NCBI RefSeq assembly: GCF_022899355.1
Contig: NZ_JALJCK010000005.1
Coordinates: 452,814-516,813, forward strand
Direction of reading: 5' to 3'
Origin: Shinella yambaruensis
GTDB lineage: Bacteria; Pseudomonadota; Alphaproteobacteria; Rhizobiales; Rhizobiaceae
DNA length: 64,000 nt
A program made the position numbers and the translations under genes. Below the pieces are notes generated by a model that ran no database searches, was not told the origin of the DNA, and saw only the letters and a list, made by a program, of their open reading frames with translations. Shown here piece by piece: positions 45,670 through 53,890 of the stretch (its first letter is position 1; each line of letters begins with the position of its first letter).

Positions 45670-47001
45670 TCAAGCGGATGCATCCACGGCGGACCGCCGG
45701 TCCTTCAGCGAGGAGAGCGCGAAATGGGCGATGCCGGCGACGATGCCCGCGCTGATCGCGGTGGAAAGCTGCGGCGCATAGAACTCGACGATGAAGCCCA
45801 CGGCCGCGCCGATCACCCAGGAGATGAAGGGCGTCGAGCGCCATTCCTTCTCCACCCCGCCGCCGCTTTTGAAGATGTAGGCCTCGACGAGCAGGATCAT
45901 GCCGATGGGCGGGACCACGATGCCGAGCAGCGACAGCCACTGGATGAAGAAGGCCCAGACATTGCCCGCGGCGATGACGATGCCGAGGATGCCGAGCACG
46001 ACGGCGAGCAGCCGCATCTTCGAGCCGAGGATGCGCGACCAGCCCGTCGCCGCATTGTAGAGGCAATGCGAGCAGACCGAGCCGAGGTTGATGTAGAGGA
46101 ACAGGAAGGCGAGCGCGCTCAGCCAGCCGATCTGCAGCGTGTTCATGTAGCCGAACATGTTGTCCGCCCCGAACGGGTTGGCATCCGGCACGGCAAGGGC
46201 CGCGGTCAGAATGCCGCCCACCAGCATGGCGACGAGGTTGGAGACCGGAAAGGCCGAGAAGGTCGCGATGAGGGAATGGGTGCCGGTCCGGGCCCAGCGG
46301 TTGAAGTCCGCGGTGACCGTGCCGGCATCGATGAAGAGGGCGATGACGACCGTCAGCCCGACCCCCATGGACATGGTGGCGACGCCGTTGTTGCCGGCAT
46401 AGCTCCAGATCGCGTCGAAGGTGGTGGTCGAAGCCGAATGCAACACCACGAACAGGCCGAGCACGAAGAACAGCGGCACCGAGACGAGGCCGATCAGGTG
46501 CAGGCCGCGCACGCCGATGAAGGTGATGGCGATGTAGAGCAGGCCTGCCACGATGGTCATGGCGACATAGTTCATCTCGTAGGTGCTGGCGATGAGCGCG
46601 CCGGTAATACCCGTCTGCACCGCGAACCAGCCGAGCAGCAGCGTCGAGAGCAGGCCCGAGGCGAGCGCATAGCCCTTCGTGCCGAAGACTTCCGACGCGA
46701 TCAGCGCGAAATTCCGGCCGCTCCGCGTCGCCGAAAGGCCGAGCGCGCCGACATAGGCGAACATAATCAGGTTGCCGATGACCATCGCCGCGAGCGCGCG
46801 GGAAAAGCCCATGCCCAGCACGAGGATCGAGCCGGTCATGGAGCCGGTGATGATCGCCGGGAAGCCGGCCCACACCGTCACCATGGAAAACAGGCTGTGC
46901 CGGGCCGAAAGCGGCACCGGCGCATGTTCGTATTCCTCGCCGAGCACATGGTCGGCATCGAGCGGCGACAGATCGCCGGGCCCTTTGGAGTGTGTAGACA
47001 T
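45670..47001 (-). CDS. NCS1-family cytosine/purine/amide-type permease
   Basis: A 443-aa integral membrane protein with about 12 hydrophobic segments. The N-terminal region D-H-V-L-G-E-E-Y-E-H-A-P-V-P followed by S-M-V-T-V-W-A-G-F-P marks the nucleobase:cation symporter-1 family (CodB/PucI/allantoin type). ATG 47001 is used since GAGGGGAA lies just upstream; an ATG five codons earlier overlaps that site. Lying right after the amidase gene, it may import a ureide, nucleobase or amide by cation symport, giving the locus a second uptake route beside the ABC system. Confidence 0.87.
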   Translation of the reverse strand: MSTHSKGPGDLSPLDADHVLGEEYEHAPVPLSARHSLFSMVTVWAGFPAIITGSMTGSILVLGMGFSRALAAMVIGNLIMFAYVGALGLSATRSGRNFALIASEVFGTKGYALASGLLSTLLLGWFAVQTGITGALIASTYEMNYVAMTIVAGLLYIAITFIGVRGLHLIGLVSVPLFFVLGLFVVLHSASTTTFDAIWSYAGNNGVATMSMGVGLTVVIALFIDAGTVTADFNRWARTGTHSLIATFSAFPVSNLVAMLVGGILTAALAVPDANPFGADNMFGYMNTLQIGWLSALAFLFLYINLGSVCSHCLYNAATGWSRILGSKMRLLAVVLGILGIVIAAGNVWAFFIQWLSLLGIVVPPIGMILLVEAYIFKSGGGVEKEWRSTPFISWVIGAAVGFIVEFYAPQLSTAISAGIVAGIAHFALSSLKDRRSAVDASA

Positions 47002-47071
47002 GTTCGTTCCCCTCATGTCTTTCTGTTGAGGAAGGCCATCCGGTTCCCAGGACCGGATGGCCCGGCTGGCA

Positions 47072-48106
47072 TCAGCGATGGGCGGCCGCGTGCGGGATGC
47101 CGTCTATCGGGCATTCGTCCGTGCCGACCGTGCCGCGGGTCATGGCCTCGACCATCTCGCGCGTCCCGTCCGGGTCGTTCACCCACCTGGCGTAGAAGTT
47201 GTAAGGGCAGGCCGCGACGCCGCGGTCGCCGTCGCCGGAATTGATCGTGCCGGTGTAGCCGCGGTGGAGTAGCTTGAAGAGATGGTTCTGCGACTGGCCG
47301 TTGCGGCGGGCGTCGCGGATGGCCGAGACGGAGAGCTGGGCATACTGGATGCCGTTCTCCTCCGTGCCGCATTCGCCGAGCGTGCGCCCGTCGAAGCCGA
47401 TGATCGCGGAATGGCCGAAATAGGAGTAGACGCCGTCGAAGCCGGCGGCATTGGCGACCGCGACATAGACATTGTTCGCCCAGGCCATCGACTTGGAGAT
47501 CTGCACCTGCTGCTCCTTGGCCGGATACATGTAGCCCTGGCAGCGGATGATGAGCTCGGCGCCCCGCATGGCGCAGTCGCGCCAGATTTCCGGATAGTTG
47601 CCGTCGTCGCAGATGATGAGGCTGATCTTCAGGCCCTTCGGCCCCTCGGAGACATAGGTGCAGTCGCCGGGATACCAGCCCTCGATCGGCACCCAGGGCA
47701 TGATCTTGCGGTATTTCTGGACGATCTCGCCCTTGTTGTTCATGAGGATGAGCGTGTTGTAGGGCGCCTTGTTCGGGTGCTCCTCGTGGCGCTCGCCCGT
47801 CAGCGAGAAGACGCCCCAGACATTGGCCTTGCGGCAGGCCTCGGCGAAGATCGCCGTCTCCTCGCCCGGTATCTGCGAGGCGGTCTCGTACATCTCCCTG
47901 GAATCGTACATGATCCCGTGGGTCGAATATTCCGGGAAGACGACCAGATCCATGCCCGGCAGGCCGATCTTCATGCCCTCGACCATCGCGGCGATCTTGC
48001 GGGCGTTCTCCAGCACTTCGGCCCTGGTGTGCAGCCGCGGCATCTTGTAGTTCACGACAGCAACGCCGACGGTATCTTTGCTGCTGCTGATGTCACCATG
48101 GTACAT
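47072..48106 (-). CDS. amiE: Aliphatic amidase AmiE
   Basis: A 344-aa nitrilase-superfamily amidase that hydrolyses short-chain amides to acid and ammonia. It is nearly collinear with Pseudomonas Ami[21 protein letters not shown] at the start and the same catalytic triad, Glu59 (VFPEYS), Lys134 (QKYRK) and Cys166 ([10 protein letters not shown]). The length and the C-terminal G-D-G-D-R-G segment also match. It follows the UrtE-type ATPase gene with 11 bp between. AmiC and AmiR are encoded upstream in the same direction, so control by amide-induced antitermination is likely. Formamidase is the nearest alternative, but the N-terminal sequence favours AmiE. Confidence 0.95.
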   Translation of the reverse strand: MYHGDISSSKDTVGVAVVNYKMPRLHTRAEVLENARKIAAMVEGMKIGLPGMDLVVFPEYSTHGIMYDSREMYETASQIPGEETAIFAEACRKANVWGVFSLTGERHEEHPNKAPYNTLILMNNKGEIVQKYRKIMPWVPIEGWYPGDCTYVSEGPKGLKISLIICDDGNYPEIWRDCAMRGAELIIRCQGYMYPAKEQQVQISKSMAWANNVYVAVANAAGFDGVYSYFGHSAIIGFDGRTLGECGTEENGIQYAQLSVSAIRDARRNGQSQNHLFKLLHRGYTGTINSGDGDRGVAACPYNFYARWVNDPDGTREMVEAMTRGTVGTDECPIDGIPHAAAHR

Positions 48107-48117
48107 TTCAAGTCTCC

Positions 48118-48813
48118 TTAGACGACGAGGTGGCTCTGGATGAGCTCATCGCTGAGCGCGCCGATGTCGTCGGACACGGCCACGCTCCCGCGATTGAGGA
48201 TCGCGAAGCGGTGCGAGGCCCGCCGCGCGAATTTGATGTTCTGTTCGACGAGGATCACGGCGAGGCCGTGCTTGCGGTTGAGGTCGATCAGCACGTCCTC
48301 GATCTGCTCGACGATGTTGGGCTGGATGCCCTCCGTCGGCTCGTCGAGCAGCAGGATCTTCGGTTCCGACAGGAGCGCCCGCGCGATGGCGAGCTGCTGC
48401 TGCTGGCCGCCCGAGAGGTTGCCGCCGCGCCGGCCGAGGAATTCCTTGAGGATCGGGAAGAGATCGAAGATGTGGTCGGGGATCGTGCGCGCCGGCTTCT
48501 CCGCCGCGAATGTGCCGATGAGAAGGTTCTCGCGCACGGTGAAGCTCGGCAGGATGCCCCGCCCCTGCGGCACGTAGCCGAGCCCGACACGTGCCCTCAT
48601 GTGCGTGGGGAGCTGGTTGATCTCCGCGCCGTCGAGCCGGATCGAGCCGGCGCAGCGCGACATGAGGCCGAGGATGGTGCGCAGCAGCGTCGTCTTGCCG
48701 ACGCCGTTGCGCCCGAGCACCGTCAGGAACTCCCCCTCCCGCACCGAGAGCGAGACGGACTGGAGCGCGCGGCTGCGGCCATAGAAGCCGTCGACATCGG
48801 AAAGCTCAAGCAT
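48118..48813 (-). CDS. urtE: UrtE/LivF-type ABC ATPase
   Basis: A 231-aa ATPase of the branched-chain amino acid/urea class: GRNGVGKTT (residues about 33-41), signature [15 protein letters not shown], Walker [20 protein letters not shown] and H-loop region V-E-Q-N-I-K-F-A. The E-G-I-Q-P-N variant is typical of UrtE/FmdF. ATG 48813 has GGGAGG upstream and overlaps the end of the UrtD-type gene by eight bases. It serves the importer encoded by 48806-52904. Urea or short-chain amide as substrate is inferred from the amidase next to it. Confidence 0.88.
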   Translation of the reverse strand: MLELSDVDGFYGRSRALQSVSLSVREGEFLTVLGRNGVGKTTLLRTILGLMSRCAGSIRLDGAEINQLPTHMRARVGLGYVPQGRGILPSFTVRENLLIGTFAAEKPARTIPDHIFDLFPILKEFLGRRGGNLSGGQQQQLAIARALLSEPKILLLDEPTEGIQPNIVEQIEDVLIDLNRKHGLAVILVEQNIKFARRASHRFAILNRGSVAVSDDIGALSDELIQSHLVV

Positions 48814-49570
48814 GGCCGATGCCTCCCGAACCGAGATAGGCCTCGCGGACCTTCGCATCCTGCGAAACCTCGTCGGCAGTGCCCTGCGCCAGCAGCTTGC
48901 CCTGATGCATGACCGAGATGGTCTCGGCGATGTCGCGCACGAAGCCCATGTCATGCTCGACGACGACGAGCGTGTGCTTGCCGCGCAGCCGGTTGAAGAG
49001 CTCGGCGGTCATGTTGGTCTCTTGCGCCGTCATGCCGGCCGTCGGCTCGTCCATCAGGATGAGCGCCGGATCCTGGGCGAGGATGAGGGCGATCTCCAGC
49101 CATTGCGTCTGGCCGTGCGAAAGCTGCGCTGCCTGGGTTTCGAGATGATCCTCCAGCCCGACGAGGACCGCGAGGCGTTCCAGCCGCTCGGTGTCCACCC
49201 CGCCGGTGAAGCGGAACAGGTTGCGCCAGACGCCCGGATCGCGCGAGCAGCCGATCTCCAGGTTTTCCCGAACGGTCAGTTCGCGAAAGACGCTCGGCAC
49301 CTGGAACTTGCGGCCGATGCCGGTGCGTGCGATCCGGAATTCCTTGAGAACGTGGATCGGAGCGCCGCGGAAGGCGATTTCCCCGGATGTGATGCGGGAC
49401 TTGCCGCAGATCAGGTCGAGCGTCGTCGATTTGCCGGCACCGTTCGGGCCGATCAGGCAGCGCAGCTCGCCCGACGCCACCTCGAAGTCGAGCCGATCGA
49501 CCGCGATGAAACCGGAAAAGGCCACGGTCACCTGTTTGAGCGCAAGGAGCTGGTCGCGTGCGGGCGTCAT
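48806..49570 (-). CDS. urtD: UrtD/LivG-type ABC ATPase
   Basis: A 254-aa ATPase: GPNGAGKST (about residues 38-46), signature L-S-H-G-Q-T-Q-W-L-E-I-A, Walker B LILMDEPTAGMT and H-loop VVEHDMGFVRD. The S-H-G-Q signature (instead of S-G-G-Q) and the T-A-G-M-T stretch are typical of the UrtD subfamily. It overlaps the permease gene by four bases and the UrtE gene by eight. Second energy subunit of the amide/urea importer. Confidence 0.9.
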   Translation of the reverse strand: MTPARDQLLALKQVTVAFSGFIAVDRLDFEVASGELRCLIGPNGAGKSTTLDLICGKSRITSGEIAFRGAPIHVLKEFRIARTGIGRKFQVPSVFRELTVRENLEIGCSRDPGVWRNLFRFTGGVDTERLERLAVLVGLEDHLETQAAQLSHGQTQWLEIALILAQDPALILMDEPTAGMTAQETNMTAELFNRLRGKHTLVVVEHDMGFVRDIAETISVMHQGKLLAQGTADEVSQDAKVREAYLGSGGIGHA

Positions 49571-50694
49571 AGCGCACCTCCGAGATGGGGTTGGGATTTG
49601 GAGGTTTGCTCGGTGGCATGGCGGGCGCCGCCCTTGCGCTCCGCCTTAGGGAAGCGACGCACGAGGGCTTCGAAGGCGCCCGCCAGCCCCTTCGGCATGA
49701 ACAGCACGATGAGGACGAAGAGGCCGCCCATGACGAGGGTCCAGGTTTCGAGGAAGGCCTCGGTTTCCGACAGTGCGCCCTGCACGCCGGTGACGAGCAC
49801 CGCGCCCAGCATGGCGCCGAGGAGGCTCTGCCGGCCGCCGACGGCGACCCAGATCACGATGGAAAGGCTGAGCGGCACGCCGAGGAAGGTCGGCGAGGCG
49901 AATTCCATGATGATCGTGTAGAGCATGCCCGCAAGGCCGGCGATGGCGGCCGAAAGCGCGAAGACGAAGGTCTTGTAGAGCGCCACGTCATAACCGAAGA
50001 AGCGCACCCGCTCCTCCTGGTCGCGCACCGCCTGCAGGATGAGGCCGGTCTTGCTGCGCGAGACGGCAAGCGCGAGGAACAGCGTGACCGTGAGGCAGAT
50101 CGCGACGAGATAGTAGGTCGAGGCCGAATAGGCGTCGAAGGTCAGGCCGAAAATCTCGAACCGCGCAAGATCGGTGATGCCGTTGAAGCCGCCGGTATAG
50201 CTCTGCTGGTCGATGATGATGAGGTTGACCACCACCATGGCGGCAAGCGTGATGATCGCCGCATAGACGCCGGCGATGCGCCCGCCGAACATGAACCAGC
50301 CGAGCAGCGCGGCGAAGAGCGCCGGGACGAGGATGCCGGCAAGGAGCGCAATGGGCATGGAATGGAACGGCACCCAGATCCAAGGCAGTTCCGTCACGTT
50401 GTTCCAGACCATGAAGTCGGGAAGGCCGTCGCTGCCGGTGTGGATCGGCACCGTCTTCAGCTTCAGGAACATGGCCATGCAGTAGGAGCCGAGGCCGAAG
50501 GTCGTCGCCTGGCCGAGATTGAGGATGCCGGCATAGCCCCAGGACAGGCTGAGCGCGATCGCCAGCATGCCGAAGATCAGGTAGCGGGCATATTTGTTCA
50601 GCAGGAAGGCGTCGTCGACCAGCACGGGCACGATGAGGATCGCCAGACAGACGACGCCGTAGAGGAGGATTTGGCGGGAGACTTTTCCAGACAA
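49567..50694 (-). CDS. urtC: UrtC/LivM-type ABC permease
   Basis: A 375-aa inner-membrane permease with about ten hydrophobic segments. The LSLSWGYAGILNLGQATTFGL motif, FGYDVALYKTFVFALSAAIAGLAG loop and GGRQSLLGAMLGA end are diagnostic of the LivM/UrtC class. No ATG fits the conserved start; a TTG at 50694 is supported by AGAGG eight bases upstream and begins M-S-G-K-V-S-R-Q. The open frame upstream of this covers the UrtB 3' end and is not real. The C-terminus overlaps the ATPase start (ATGA type). Confidence 0.86.
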   Translation of the reverse strand: MSGKVSRQILLYGVVCLAILIVPVLVDDAFLLNKYARYLIFGMLAIALSLSWGYAGILNLGQATTFGLGSYCMAMFLKLKTVPIHTGSDGLPDFMVWNNVTELPWIWVPFHSMPIALLAGILVPALFAALLGWFMFGGRIAGVYAAIITLAAMVVVNLIIIDQQSYTGGFNGITDLARFEIFGLTFDAYSASTYYLVAICLTVTLFLALAVSRSKTGLILQAVRDQEERVRFFGYDVALYKTFVFALSAAIAGLAGMLYTIIMEFASPTFLGVPLSLSIVIWVAVGGRQSLLGAMLGAVLVTGVQGALSETEAFLETWTLVMGGLFVLIVLFMPKGLAGAFEALVRRFPKAERKGGARHATEQTSKSQPHLGGAL

Positions 50695-50722
50695 GGACGG
50701 AACCTCTCGTTGACGCGGGCGG

Positions 50723-51592
50723 TCAGGCGCGCACACGCGGGGCGAACAAGCCCTGCGGCCGGAACCGGATGATGATGACGATGGCGACGAGAACGAGCGC
50801 CTTGGCGATCGTGTCGTTGCTGTAATAGGCAAGGAGCCCGGAGGTCTCGCCGAGCACGGCAGAACTTGCGAGCGTACCGACAAGGCTCTGCACGCCACCG
50901 AGCACGACAACCATGAAGGCGTCGACGACATAGGTCGTGCCCATCTCGGGCGAGACGCTCTTCAAGGGCGAGATCAGCGCGCCGGCGAGCCCCGCAATGC
51001 CGGCCCCGTAAGCAAAGGTCAGCCGGTAGGCCCTGGCGGAATTGATGCCGAAGCTCGACGCGATGGCGCGGTTCTGGGTAATCGCCCGAAGCTTCAGGCC
51101 GAAGGACGTGTAGCGGTAGATGCACCAGGTCGCGAGGAAGAGGCCGAGCGCCACGGCGAGCACGAAGAGCCGGTAGGCCGAATCGGTCGCACCGAGGATA
51201 TCGACGCTGCCGGAGAGCGACGGCGGCATCTGGACGTAGCGCAGCTCGCCGCCGGCCGTCAGGCGGACGATCTGCTGGGTCATGACACCAAGGCCCCAGG
51301 TGGCAAGGATCGTGTCCAGCGGCCGGTCGTAGAGATGGCGGATGACGGCGACCTCGATCAGCCAGCCGAGCGCGGCGATCAGGAGGAAGATCACGGCAAG
51401 GCTCGCCAGCAAGCTCCAGCCGAGCTGGCTCTGCAGCAGCCAGGCGCAATAGGCGCCGAGCATCACGAACTCGCCGTGGGCAAGGTTGATGACGCCGGTC
51501 ACCCCGTAGATGATCGCAAGCCCGAGGGCCACGAGAAGCAGGATCGACGACAGGCTGAGGCCTGTCAGGATTTGCGAAACGACGAAGTCCAT
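50723..51592 (-). CDS. urtB: UrtB/LivH-type ABC permease
   Basis: A 289-aa inner-membrane permease of the LivH/UrtB class: I-L-T-G-L-S-L-S-S-I-L-L, then GLAIIYGVTGVINLAHGEFVMLGAY, the RAITQNRAIASSFGINSARAYRLTFAYGAGIAGLAGAL loop region and VVVLGGVQSLVGTLASSAVLG. ATG 51592 is used with GAAGG just upstream; a GTG two codons earlier is an alternative. It pairs with the UrtC-type permease to form the channel. Confidence 0.9.
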   Translation of the reverse strand: MDFVVSQILTGLSLSSILLLVALGLAIIYGVTGVINLAHGEFVMLGAYCAWLLQSQLGWSLLASLAVIFLLIAALGWLIEVAVIRHLYDRPLDTILATWGLGVMTQQIVRLTAGGELRYVQMPPSLSGSVDILGATDSAYRLFVLAVALGLFLATWCIYRYTSFGLKLRAITQNRAIASSFGINSARAYRLTFAYGAGIAGLAGALISPLKSVSPEMGTTYVVDAFMVVVLGGVQSLVGTLASSAVLGETSGLLAYYSNDTIAKALVLVAIVIIIRFRPQGLFAPRVRA

Positions 51593-51656
51593 ATGCACCT
51601 TCTCCGCAGGTTGGGCCGGCGGCCGACCGACAGACGGCCGCCGGCTGCTTGGGGGA

Positions 51657-52904
51657 TCAGACCTCCTTGAGGCCTTCGGCGGTGCACTTCTGGTTGGGAT
51701 AGGCGCTGTACGGGTTGGGCTCGAGCCAGTCGGCGGACTGCGTCAGGATCTCGAACTGCCCGTCCGGCTTGCATTGCCCGATCTTCGGGCGCAGCCAGCA
51801 ATGCAGGTTCTCCGGCTCCACCTTCACGAGCCCCTGCGGCGCCTTGTATTCCTCGCCCTTCACCGCCTCGCGGATGGCGAGCGGGCCGATGTCGCTCGCC
51901 GCGAGCTTGGCGACCGCCTGCTTGAAGAGGTGGATCTGGAAATAGGCGGATTCCGACACGAAATGCGTGACCTTGTCGCCGCCCCAGCGCGAGCGATAGG
52001 CCTCGACGAAACGCTGGTTCTCCGGGGAATCGAAGACCATGAAATAGGGCGCGGAGGTGAAGTGGCCGGCGGCGGCATCACCGCCCATGGCCGCGACCTC
52101 GTTCTCCGAGGTGGTGAGGCTCGCCATCGGCATCGTCGCCGGGTCGAGACCGGCCGCACGATACTGCCGGTGCAGCGCCACGACGGAATCGCCGACCACC
52201 GTCGAGAAGATGACGTTGGGCTTTTCCGAGCGGAACTTGTTGATGACGGAGGAGAATTCCGAATGGCCGAGCGGCACGTATTCCTCGGCGATCACTTCCG
52301 CGCCGAGCCCTTCGAGCAGCTTCTTGCAGTAGTTGTTCTCTTCCTTCGGATAGATGTAGTTCGAGCCGATCAGGTACCAGCGCTTGCCGAACTTCTCGAC
52401 GAGCCAGGGGATGAAATCGTCCTGCTGCTGGTTCGGCACGGCGCCGGTATAGATGACGTTCTTGGAGCACTCGCGGCCCTCGTAAAGCGTCGGATACCAG
52501 AAGAGGTTCTCCTGCTTCTCGAAGACCGGCAGCACCGCCTTGCGGCTCGCCGAGGTGTAGGAGCCGAAGACGGAAACACAGCGGTCGGAGAGCACCAGCT
52601 TGCGGGCCTTTTCGGCGAATGTCGCCGGGTCCGATGCGGGGTCCTCCACGACCGGTGTGATCTTCAGGCCGTTGATGCCGCCATTGGCGTTGATCTCCTC
52701 GATCGCCATCAGCGTCGCCTTGTTCAGCGACTCCTCGATGATCGCCGTCGTGCCGGTCAGCGAGAAGAGCACGCCCACCTTGATCTCGCCGTCCTGTGCG
52801 AAGGCCAGCGAGGAATTCTTCGACCAGATATGGGGAAAGCCGACCAGCGACACCGCGCCTGCTGCGGCCCCAACTTTCAGAAATTCACGCCTGTTCTTGT
52901 TCAC
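51657..52904 (-). CDS. FmdD/UrtA-type amide or urea binding protein, Tat signal
   Basis: A 415-aa periplasmic binding protein of the AmiC/UrtA/FmdD class. A twin-arginine signal (NRREFLKVGAAAG, residues 4-16) leads it to the Tat pathway. The mature domain is paralogous to the AmiC sensor encoded at 53891: both carry SASRKAVLPV, YPTLYEG, N-V-I-Y-T-G and F-S-T-V-V-G-x-S. The start is GTG 52904 with GGAG seven bases upstream. An intrinsic terminator hairpin ends only about 15 bp before this start, so expression probably needs antitermination. First gene of the importer operon. Confidence 0.9.
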   Translation of the reverse strand: MNKNRREFLKVGAAAGAVSLVGFPHIWSKNSSLAFAQDGEIKVGVLFSLTGTTAIIEESLNKATLMAIEEINANGGINGLKITPVVEDPASDPATFAEKARKLVLSDRCVSVFGSYTSASRKAVLPVFEKQENLFWYPTLYEGRECSKNVIYTGAVPNQQQDDFIPWLVEKFGKRWYLIGSNYIYPKEENNYCKKLLEGLGAEVIAEEYVPLGHSEFSSVINKFRSEKPNVIFSTVVGDSVVALHRQYRAAGLDPATMPMASLTTSENEVAAMGGDAAAGHFTSAPYFMVFDSPENQRFVEAYRSRWGGDKVTHFVSESAYFQIHLFKQAVAKLAASDIGPLAIREAVKGEEYKAPQGLVKVEPENLHCWLRPKIGQCKPDGQFEILTQSADWLEPNPYSAYPNQKCTAEGLKEV

Positions 52905-52918
52905 CCTCTGTCTCCATC

Positions 52919-52972
52919 AAAAAACAAAGGCCCCGAAGCGCTCCGCCGGTCCGGCAGATCGTTTCGGGGCCT
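52919..52972 (-). terminator. Leader attenuator directly before the importer operon
   Basis: Minus-strand hairpin with perfect 10-bp arms AGGCCCCGAA / TTCGGGGCCT (52963-52972 and 52928-52937) plus an inner CCGG stem, followed by CCTTTGTTTTTTG. It sits between amiR and the binding-protein start with further hairpins upstream (GCAACGC/GCGTTGC at 53043-53061; GCGGCG/CGCCGC at 52993-53008). Textbook terminator in a leader position. Confidence 0.8.
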
Positions 52973-53090
52973 CTTCGCCTCTGGATTTGTTTGCGGCGTC
53001 CTCGCCGCGGGGAATGTGCTCGGGCTGACGGCGGGTCCGGATGCAACGCCACCAGCGTTGCTTCACCGGGCCTGCATCAGGCCATTCAGA

Positions 53091-53136
53091 AAAACAAAAA
53101 ACCCCACGTTCCGCTCTTTGCGGACCCGCGGGGTTT
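53091..53136 (-). terminator. Intrinsic terminator after amiR
   Basis: Minus-strand hairpin: AAACCCC (53130-53136) pairs with GGGGTTT (53099-53105), with an inner TCCGC/GCGGA stem and AAAGA loop, followed by TTTTTTGTTTTT. It closes the amiC-amiR unit or acts as the first of two terminators before the importer operon. Confidence 0.82.
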
Positions 53137-53185
53137 CGTCACCCTTTATGTGCGCAGCGTCTTTGCCGCGGACAATTCCAAAACG

Positions 53186-53890
53186 CTAACTGAGAAGTTC
53201 GTGCGAGTCAATCACCGCCGCAGCGACGGCGCCGATGGTCACGCGCTTCTCCATCGCCTGCTTGCGCAGGAAGTTGTAGGCCTCCTCTTCGCTCAGGTTT
53301 TTCAAGCGGATGAGCAGCGCCTTCGCCCGCTCGACGAGGCGCATGGTGCGCAGATTCTCGTCGAGCTTGTCGATCCGCCCGCGAAGGCGCCGCTCATATT
53401 GGAAATGCTCGCGGGCCATCATCAGCACCGACTGGATCATCCGGGCGGTTGCCGGATAATGCAGCATGCCATGCGCCGCGCAGTTGTGGACGAGCTTCAA
53501 ATTGAGGGGCGCCTTGCCGTCATCCACCAGGATGAGCGCGGAAGAAGGCTCCCCCGGCACCCAGGGTATGCGCTGGGGAAGATCGTCCGACAGCAGGCAG
53601 AAGATCGCGTCGTATTGCAGGGGAATCTGCGCCGGCTTCGGCCAGATGTGCCGCACGGCGACGCGCTGCCGCTGCAATTCCCGGATCAGGAACTCGCCGT
53701 TGTCGTCACGCTCGACGATGACGGCGACGGTGAATTCGGCCGGCAGGCCCGCCTGCCGCGGGCGCTCCTCCGCGCCGGCGCGGCTTTCCGGCCGTTGCGT
53801 ACCGATCCAGCGATCGTGCCCGTAGTCCGCCCTCGACATGTCCGGCATCTTCTCCTCCCGCGCGGGACGGCGCGTTTCTGTTCGCTGCAT
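53186..53890 (-). CDS. amiR: AmiR-type ANTAR antiterminator
   Basis: A 234-aa RNA-binding antitermination regulator. The C-terminal ANTAR domain is clear (about residues 178-226: V-E-R-A-K-A-L-L-I...L-S-E-E-E-A-Y-N-F-L-R-K-Q-A-M-E-K-R), preceded by a coiled-coil and an N-terminal pseudo-receiver fold that lacks the usual phosphorylation site, as in Pseudomonas AmiR. AmiR binds hairpins in leader RNA and prevents termination unless held by AmiC. The ATG at 53890 follows immediately on the amiC stop; an ATG at 53848 could also serve. Leader terminators at 52919 and 55184 are likely targets. Confidence 0.9.
   Translation of the reverse strand: MQRTETRRPAREEKMPDMSRADYGHDRWIGTQRPESRAGAEERPRQAGLPAEFTVAVIVERDDNGEFLIRELQRQRVAVRHIWPKPAQIPLQYDAIFCLLSDDLPQRIPWVPGEPSSALILVDDGKAPLNLKLVHNCAAHGMLHYPATARMIQSVLMMAREHFQYERRLRGRIDKLDENLRTMRLVERAKALLIRLKNLSEEEAYNFLRKQAMEKRVTIGAVAAAVIDSHELLS

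Noticed and set aside
46157..46402. Small plus-strand frame inside the NCS1 permease gene
   Set aside because: Antisense mirror frame, no ribosome binding site or domain.
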